64,000 bases of DNA, taken from Colimorpha sp002372855. GTDB taxonomy: Bacteria > Bacteroidota > Bacteroidia > Bacteroidales > P3. A program made the position numbers and the translations under genes. Positions 58,615 to 64,000 of this stretch are shown here, one piece after another (the stretch's first letter is position 1; each line of letters starts with the position of its first letter). Below the pieces are notes generated by a model that was not told where the DNA came from, made no database searches, and was given only the letters and a program-made list of their open reading frames with translations. The stretch is from the NCBI GenBank assembly GCA_946621635.1, contig CAMOOR010000002.1:1-64000 (forward strand), given 5' to 3'.

Positions 58615-60426
58615 ATGAAGAATATACGCAATTTCTGCATTATAGCGCACATCGACCACGGCAAGAGCACGTTGGCCGACCGCCTGCTGGAGGTGACAAA
58701 CACCGTCAGCCAGCGCGAGATGCAGGACCAGGTGCTCGACGACATGGAGCTGGAGAAGGAGCGCGGCATCACCATCAAGAGCCACGCCATCCAGATGAAC
58801 TACCGCGTCCCTGCGGAGAGTAATTCCGCTTTCGCAGGGCAGGACTTCACCCTCAACCTCATCGACACGCCGGGCCATGTGGACTTCAGCTACGAGGTGA
58901 GCCGCGCCATAGCGGCCTGCGAGGGCGCGCTGCTGGTGGTGGACGCCACGCAGGGCATTCAGGCCCAGACGATAAGCAACCTCTACCTGGCTTTGGAGAA
59001 CGACCTGGAAATCATCCCCGTGATGAACAAGATAGACCTCGACAGCGCAATGCCCGAGGAGGTGGCCGACGAGATTGTGGACCTGCTGGGCTGCAAGCCG
59101 GAGGAGATTCTGCGCTGCTCGGCCAAGACGGGCATGGGTGTGCCGGAAATCCTCGACGCCATCGTGGAGCGCATCCCCGCGCCGCAGGGCGACCCCGAGG
59201 CTCCGCTGCAGGCGCTGGTGTTCGACTCGGTATTCAACCCTTTCCGCGGCATTATCAGCTACTTCCGCATCATGAACGGCAAGCTGCGCACGGGCGACCA
59301 TGTGAAATTCTTCTCGACGGGCAAGGAGTACGACGCCGACGAGGTGGGCGTGCTGCGGCTGAACATGGAGCCCTGCAAGGAGCTGAGCGCCGGCAACGTG
59401 GGCTACATCATCAGTGGCATCAAGACCTCGAAGGAGGTGCGCGTGGGCGACACCATCACGCATGTGCAGGACCCCTGCGAGAAGCCCATCGAGGGCTTCG
59501 AGGCAGTGAAGCCGATGGTCTTCGCGGGCGTCTATCCCGTTGACACCGACGACTATGAGGAGCTGCGCGCCAGCTTGGAGAAGCTACAACTGAACGACGC
59601 CAGCCTGACCTTCGAGCCGGAGAGCTCGCTGGCCCTGGGCTTCGGATTCCGCTGCGGATTCCTCGGACTGCTGCACATGGAGATTGTGCAGGAGCGACTG
59701 ACGAGGGAGTTCAACATGGACGTCATCACCACGGTGCCCAACGTGCAGTACAAAGTGAAGCTCACCAACGGCAGCGAAATCGACGTGTACAACCCCTCCG
59801 GCATGCCGGAGCCGAACAATATCAGCGAGGTGTACGAGCCGTACATCCACGCGCAGATCATCACCAAGGCCGACTTCATCGGGCCCGTCATCAAGCTCTG
59901 CATGGACAAGCGCGGCCAGCTGAAGAACCAGAACTACCTGACCACCGACCGCATCGAGATAACCTTCGACCTGCCGCTGGGCGAGGTGGTGTTCGACTTC
60001 TACGACAAGCTGAAGAGCATCTCGAAAGGCTATGCCTCGTTCGACTACTACATCAACGGCTACCAGCCGTCGAAGCTGGTGAAGCTGGAGATATTGCTCA
60101 ACGGCGACCCCGTGGACGCCCTCTCGACGCTGACCTATGTGGACAACGCCTACCCCATCGGGAGGAAGATGTGCGAGAAGCTGAAGGACCTGATACCGCG
60201 CCAGCAGTTCGACGTGGCCATCCAGGCGGCCATCGGCAGCAAGATTATCGCCCGCGAGACGGTGCGCCAGGTGCGCAAGGACGTGACGGCCAAGTGCTAC
60301 GGCGGCGACATCACGCGTAAGCGCAAACTGCTCGAGAAACAGAAGGAGGGCAAGAAGCGCATGCGCCAGGTGGGCAACGTGGAGGTGCCGCAGAGCGCCT
60401 TCCTGGCGGTATTGAAACTGGACTAG
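58615..60426 (+). CDS. lepA: Elongation factor 4 (LepA)
   Basis: 603 residues, usual length. Ribosomal GTPase that back-translocates or assists initiation and assembly. The G domain has AHIDHGKSTLADRLLE, DTPGHVDFSYEVSRA and NKIDLDSA. The LepA-specific C-terminal domain includes KANxRKDVTAKCYGGDITRK-like sequence (RQVRKDVTAKCYGGDITRK). A palindromic hairpin begins right after the stop. Confidence 0.96.
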   Translation: MKNIRNFCIIAHIDHGKSTLADRLLEVTNTVSQREMQDQVLDDMELEKERGITIKSHAIQMNYRVPAESNSAFAGQDFTLNLIDTPGHVDFSYEVSRAIAACEGALLVVDATQGIQAQTISNLYLALENDLEIIPVMNKIDLDSAMPEEVADEIVDLLGCKPEEILRCSAKTGMGVPEILDAIVERIPAPQGDPEAPLQALVFDSVFNPFRGIISYFRIMNGKLRTGDHVKFFSTGKEYDADEVGVLRLNMEPCKELSAGNVGYIISGIKTSKEVRVGDTITHVQDPCEKPIEGFEAVKPMVFAGVYPVDTDDYEELRASLEKLQLNDASLTFEPESSLALGFGFRCGFLGLLHMEIVQERLTREFNMDVITTVPNVQYKVKLTNGSEIDVYNPSGMPEPNNISEVYEPYIHAQIITKADFIGPVIKLCMDKRGQLKNQNYLTTDRIEITFDLPLGEVVFDFYDKLKSISKGYASFDYYINGYQPSKLVKLEILLNGDPVDALSTLTYVDNAYPIGRKMCEKLKDLIPRQQFDVAIQAAIGSKIIARETVRQVRKDVTAKCYGGDITRKRKLLEKQKEGKKRMRQVGNVEVPQSAFLAVLKLD

Positions 60427-60449
60427 CGGCGGCGCTTGCGCCGCCGCAC
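60427..60449 (+). terminator. GC-rich hairpin after lepA
   Basis: CGGCGGCGC and GCGCCGCCG pair around TT, but no T tract follows, so terminator function is uncertain. Confidence 0.5.
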
Positions 60450-60493
60450 AAGACAAAGGAAATTAAACATTAACACATAAACGAATTCAAAAA

Positions 60494-61015
60494 ATGAAAA
60501 AGATCACCCATTTCATGATGGCAGCCGCCCTGACGCTGGCCACGGCTGGTTTTGCTGCCTGCGGCGACAAGGACAATGAAAACACCGAAGGCAACACCAC
60601 CTACGAGGAGTCGGCAACGTTTGCCATCTATTATCAAGGACAGAAAATCGCCGCCGGCGACACCATCCAGATGGTTCCCACCGACGCGCAGGTGCGCAAC
60701 GACTTTGCCCAGGCCGACATCGATGTGGAGAACAAGACCGCCAATGCCCTGCAGGCCTGTATCAGCATGACCAAAGTGGAAGGCCCTTCGGCACAGAACG
60801 AGGTGGAAATCTGCTTCAGCGGTGCCTGCCGCACATTCACCTGCCCCTTCACCTCCGACCCCTTCACGATGGAGCCGGGCCAGGCTTCGGCCAACAAAAT
60901 CACCTACGACTACACGCCGTCGGCCATCACCGAACACACCCTCTATCGCCTCTCCGTGGGCGAGGGCTCGGACATGGCCAATGCACAGGTGGTTTTCATC
61001 GAGCACGCTAAGTAA
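60494..61015 (+). CDS. Hypothetical lipoprotein
   Basis: 173 residues. The signal peptide ends in a lipobox (AGFAAC), followed by an Asp/Asn/Glu-rich tether (GDKDNENTEGNTTYEE) and a beta-rich domain with three cysteines (CISM, CFSGACRTFTC). Not assigned to a family. It overlaps the convergent flippase gene by 8 nt. Confidence 0.75.
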   Translation: MKKITHFMMAAALTLATAGFAACGDKDNENTEGNTTYEESATFAIYYQGQKIAAGDTIQMVPTDAQVRNDFAQADIDVENKTANALQACISMTKVEGPSAQNEVEICFSGACRTFTCPFTSDPFTMEPGQASANKITYDYTPSAITEHTLYRLSVGEGSDMANAQVVFIEHAK

Positions 61016-62279
61016 GACTGCGCTCGTAGCGACGCACCTGATACAGATACCACAACAGCAGGGACGCAACACCAAGCGCCCCTGCTGTTGCATAGAGGCG
61101 TATGGAGACAAGGAAAGAGCCCAAGTGCAGGCCCAAGGCGATTGCGCCGATGCGCAGGGCGAAGACGGCCATGCAGAAGACGAACTCGGTGCGCTGGTTG
61201 GAGAAAACATTGGAGACAAACATCAGCGAGGTGGAGTTGAAAGCGATGTAGATCCACGGCAGGATGGCCCGGACGTAGACTCCGCAGCCGGTCCATTCAG
61301 CACCGAAGAGGAAGGTGAACAGCGGTTCGGCCACGACCCACAGCACAACACATACCGGCAGGGCCACAGCGTTGACGCTGAGCATGAAGCGTGCCATCAT
61401 TCTCCACACCGAGCGGCGTTCGCGCACCCCCTCGGCCACACGGGCATAGAGCACGCGCTCGAAGGCGCCGCTGAGCAGGTTGGCCGGGCGGAAGGTGAAC
61501 GTCAGCGCCAAGCCGAACAGGCCCACGTCGGCACGGTCGAAATAGAGTGCCAGCCAAAGGAACGGCAGGTTGGCTGAAAGGCTGTCGATGAGATCGCGGC
61601 TGGCGACGAACAGGGGGAAGTTGCGATGATGGCGTGCGGCGGCAATTTGTTCGCTGCGCGAAGTGGATGGCAAAGCAAGGCTCCGCATGCGAAAGCGATA
61701 GAGGAGATTGGCGGAGGCCTGGCCAAGAACAGTGCCCAGAGGCATGCCCGCACGGTTCATCCCCAAGAGGCCGAAAAGCACCTTGAGGGCAGCGCCGGCG
61801 ATGGAATTGGTGGTGACGGAAGCGGCGATGAGCTTGTAGCGTCGCACGCGGTTGTAGAGCGAAGCATAGATACGCGATGTGCCGGAGAAATAGACCATCG
61901 GGGGGATGAGCAGTGTCAGCACCCCCAGTTCGGCGAGATTGCCGGGAAGGGCATGAGTGAGATAGAGCACCGCAGCCACCGTGAGCAGGAGCAGGCACAC
62001 CAGCGTATTGAGCCGCAGGGCAAAGCGGGCAATGGCAGCCGTCTCCCGATTATCCTTCGCCACGACGACCGCAAGCTCGTACTTGCAGGTGGAGAGGATG
62101 ATCAGCACCTCGATATAAGAGTAGAAAATGTTGAACAGCGCATAGTCGGAAGGGGAATAGATACGGGTGAGAATCAGGTAGGCGAGCATCGAGATGGCCT
62201 GGGCAAGGATGTTGCCGCTTGCCAATGTGGCGGCTTCCCTGGCCAGAGCCGATTCCCGTATATGGTTCCAAAGTTTCAT
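61008..62279 (-). CDS. Polysaccharide flippase (Wzx/MOP family)
   Basis: 423 residues with about 12 hydrophobic segments, starting KLWNHIRESALAREAATLAS and ILAQAISMLAYLILTRIYSP, typical of the lipopolysaccharide or O-antigen flippase family that moves lipid-linked oligosaccharides across the inner membrane. The ATG overlaps the stop of the VWA gene upstream (ATGA). No glycosyltransferase neighbours are visible in the window, so the substrate is not evident. Confidence 0.82.
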   Translation of the reverse strand: MKLWNHIRESALAREAATLASGNILAQAISMLAYLILTRIYSPSDYALFNIFYSYIEVLIILSTCKYELAVVVAKDNRETAAIARFALRLNTLVCLLLLTVAAVLYLTHALPGNLAELGVLTLLIPPMVYFSGTSRIYASLYNRVRRYKLIAASVTTNSIAGAALKVLFGLLGMNRAGMPLGTVLGQASANLLYRFRMRSLALPSTSRSEQIAAARHHRNFPLFVASRDLIDSLSANLPFLWLALYFDRADVGLFGLALTFTFRPANLLSGAFERVLYARVAEGVRERRSVWRMMARFMLSVNAVALPVCVVLWVVAEPLFTFLFGAEWTGCGVYVRAILPWIYIAFNSTSLMFVSNVFSNQRTEFVFCMAVFALRIGAIALGLHLGSFLVSIRLYATAGALGVASLLLWYLYQVRRYERSLT

Positions 62280-64000
62280 ATCTCGCCATAGTATTTGCGC
62301 AGCACCCATTCAGTCCCCAGCAGCAGCACGATGAGCAGCAGCACCCACGGCAGGCCGATGAGCTCGGAGAAGCGGGTGTGGGTGTAGATGGTGGGCTTGA
62401 GGGCGGCAAGTTCGTCGCGGAGCTCGTCGAGCTGATCGGGGTAGAACATCTTTCCACCGGTGACGGCGCTGATGGTGCGCAGCAACGCGTGGTCGGCCGT
62501 GAGGTTGGCCTGTTCCAGGTGCAGCGCCTCCACGGCGAAGGAACCCTCGGCCGTGAGGGTTTTGCCGTTGTACTGCGTGGTGGCCCTGTAGCGGTAGAGG
62601 CCCTCGGGCAGACGGCCCAGCGAGAGGGTGTAGGCGTCGCCGCGACGGGTGAAGCTGAAGTCGCCCTTGACGGAATCGCCCATAAGGGTGAAGGTGGCCT
62701 CGGGGGCATTGAAGAGTTCGTAGGCGTCGTTGTAGAGCTGCGCTCCGACGGTGATGGCCTCGATGTCGGAGTAGTGGCGCTCGGCCTCGACGATGAAGCG
62801 GTCGCGCTGGTCGGTGACGGCGGCAAAGTTGACCATCTGGCTCAGCAGGCGGTCGAAATGCTCGTGCGAACTGTTGTTCTGGTAATCGGCCAGGCGCCAT
62901 TTCCACAGTCCCTCGCCCCAGACAAACACACGGTGCTCCCTACCCTGCGCCGAGGCGGCCACGAGGGGCTGGCGGGTGTCGATGCTGCCCAACCGGGCGG
63001 TAAAAAGCGACTGCAGCGACGCCGACACCTTCGGTTCGCCGAAAGGCACATCCAGCGGCGGGAACTGCTCGACAGCCTCGCCGTCGGAGGCTTCGAGGTT
63101 GAAGAGCGAGAAACCGCCGTTATACACGGCCGTCATCTCACTGCTTTTCTTGCTCTTCGATACAATTTCCAGACCGGTGTGCAAGGCGTTGAAGCGCGGC
63201 AGGTCGGTCTGTGTACCAATGACATACATCTGCGGCAACTGCTCCAGCTCCTTGGGCACGGCGTGTGTGGCGGAGGGGAGGTTGTGGAGTACGACGAGGC
63301 TGTAGTTGGAGTCCTGCAGGCGCAGCTTGCCCCCCTGCAGCGCATCGGCGGCGACCACACGTGCTTCGAAGTTGGGGTTGCTCTCCACGGCCTGCTTCAT
63401 CGCGCCGAGGTCAGGATGGGGCGCATGGCCCACGATGAGCACCTTGCGACGACCGTCGATGACGTCGACATAGATGGTCTGCCGGTTGTTCTCCGACTCC
63501 ACCTCGCCGTCGACCACAGTCAGCGTGGCCACATACTTCTGCAGTCCCTTGGCTTCGGCCTTGATATTGAAAGAGAGCGTATTGGAGAAATCGTCATCCG
63601 TGTAGTCCACCCTTTGCGACGCCACGTTGCGACCACGGCCGTCGACCACGGTCAGCTGGGCGCTCTTGCCCTGCAGGCGGCGGGCGCCGACGGTAATCTC
63701 CACGGGGAAGGTATTGCCCAGGTAGGCAATTCGGTTGTGACGCACATTGGCCACGGCGGCATCGCGGCGCGGCGTGGTGTCGCCCAGGGCGATGGTGTAG
63801 ACCGGCATGCCCAGGCGCTCGGCCACGGTGGCGGGGTTCTGCCCGTGGTTGTTGATGCCGTCGGAAGCCAGCACCACGGCGGCATCCTCGGGATGCACAG
63901 CGTCCAGCAGGGCGCCGAGGTCGGTCTGCCCGGCATGCGACGCATCGGCGGTGAGCACCCCGTTGCACTTATCCATGATATCGTCGGAAAGGCCAGCCAG
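62276..64000 (-). CDS. VWA-like membrane protein (partial, 5' end outside window)
   Basis: At least 574 residues; the frame is still open at the window edge. The visible N-terminal part (VVLASDGINNHGQNPATVAERL) is the second half of a von Willebrand factor A fold. Ig-like and GATase1-like stretches follow, and a C-terminal membrane anchor (LPWVLLLIVLLLGTEWVL) faces the membrane. Proteins with this layout are common in Bacteroidota next to BatA-like genes. It is translationally coupled to the flippase. Function unknown. Confidence 0.75.
   Translation of the reverse strand: MAGLSDDIMDKCNGVLTADASHAGQTDLGALLDAVHPEDAAVVLASDGINNHGQNPATVAERLGMPVYTIALGDTTPRRDAAVANVRHNRIAYLGNTFPVEITVGARRLQGKSAQLTVVDGRGRNVASQRVDYTDDDFSNTLSFNIKAEAKGLQKYVATLTVVDGEVESENNRQTIYVDVIDGRRKVLIVGHAPHPDLGAMKQAVESNPNFEARVVAADALQGGKLRLQDSNYSLVVLHNLPSATHAVPKELEQLPQMYVIGTQTDLPRFNALHTGLEIVSKSKKSSEMTAVYNGGFSLFNLEASDGEAVEQFPPLDVPFGEPKVSASLQSLFTARLGSIDTRQPLVAASAQGREHRVFVWGEGLWKWRLADYQNNSSHEHFDRLLSQMVNFAAVTDQRDRFIVEAERHYSDIEAITVGAQLYNDAYELFNAPEATFTLMGDSVKGDFSFTRRGDAYTLSLGRLPEGLYRYRATTQYNGKTLTAEGSFAVEALHLEQANLTADHALLRTISAVTGGKMFYPDQLDELRDELAALKPTIYTHTRFSELIGLPWVLLLIVLLLGTEWVLRKYYGEI

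Overview
The window reads as a chromosomal segment of a Bacteroidota bacterium, most likely order Bacteroidales. The evidence is the promoter type (a -33 TTTG about 20 nt before a -7 TAnnTTTG, found ahead of most transcription units), the absence of clear Shine-Dalgarno sites, a tmRNA encoding the tag GENNYALAA, two proteins with type IX secretion C-terminal domains, a TonB-dependent receptor with a carboxypeptidase-like plug extension, and a phosphate butyryltransferase. Core genes are G+C-rich; the accessory blocks at about 2.0-9.0 kb and 43-50 kb are visibly more A+T-rich. No transposase, integrase, phage structural gene or CRISPR array was seen.

Layout. 1-1.1 kb: spaced palindromes, tRNA-Asp and tmRNA. 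1.3-13.4 kb: accessory island with two DUF262 (GmrSD-type) proteins, a phospholipase D-like nuclease, a protein that may be a uracil-DNA-glycosylase-fold enzyme, an AAA+ ATPase with a winged-helix-like front end, small unknown genes, a RhuM-Fic fusion and a WYL regulator. 14-24.5 kb: housekeeping genes (nucleotidyltransferase, AddB-like nuclease, TPR/OmpA-like lipoprotein, pssA, queA, comF, pyrH, frr, birA). 24.5-29 kb, minus strand: an ECF sigma operon, a HsdR-N-like protein and a TonB-dependent receptor. 29.1-29.9 kb: an MNT/HEPN pair. 30-42.7 kb: a BspA-like T9SS cargo protein with long HDTT repeats, a PAS protein, ptb, rimP-nusA-infB, a zeta-like toxin pair, tRNA-Arg, a secreted SGNH hydrolase and a DUF6266-like protein. 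42.8-48.2 kb: a compact defence-like operon (cytosine methyltransferase, protein with two GHKL ATPase modules, receiver-HEPN protein, 20-codon methyltransferase remnant, HNH nuclease). 48.2-54 kb: a RES-like protein, gene debris, RhuM, and a duplicated Vsr + MGMT-like module flanking a PheC-like lipoprotein. 54-64 kb: aldo/keto reductase, an MmeI-like fused restriction-modification enzyme, lepA, a lipoprotein, a flippase and a VWA membrane protein that runs off the window.

Two candidate undescribed systems stand out. (1) The 42.8-48.2 kb operon joins a Dcm-type methyltransferase and HNH nuclease to what looks like a two-component relay: an ATPase with an Hsp90/MutL-like front domain and a kinase-like C-terminal module, followed by a receiver domain fused to a HEPN-like region with an R-x4-H motif. 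A palindrome ends one base before the methyltransferase start codon. (2) The 2-8.5 kb genes couple DUF262 proteins, an HKD nuclease and a possible DNA glycosylase, which could mean recognition of modified phage DNA. Two units of that island share an almost identical palindrome at the same distance (7 nt) from the -7 box, suggesting one regulator.

A genome-wide curiosity is also visible: short tandem arrays with strict periods of 7, 8 or 11 nt. They fill many intergenic regions, often with inverted partner copies, and also lie in frame inside a nucleotidyltransferase, BirA, a DUF6266-like protein and both Vsr copies.
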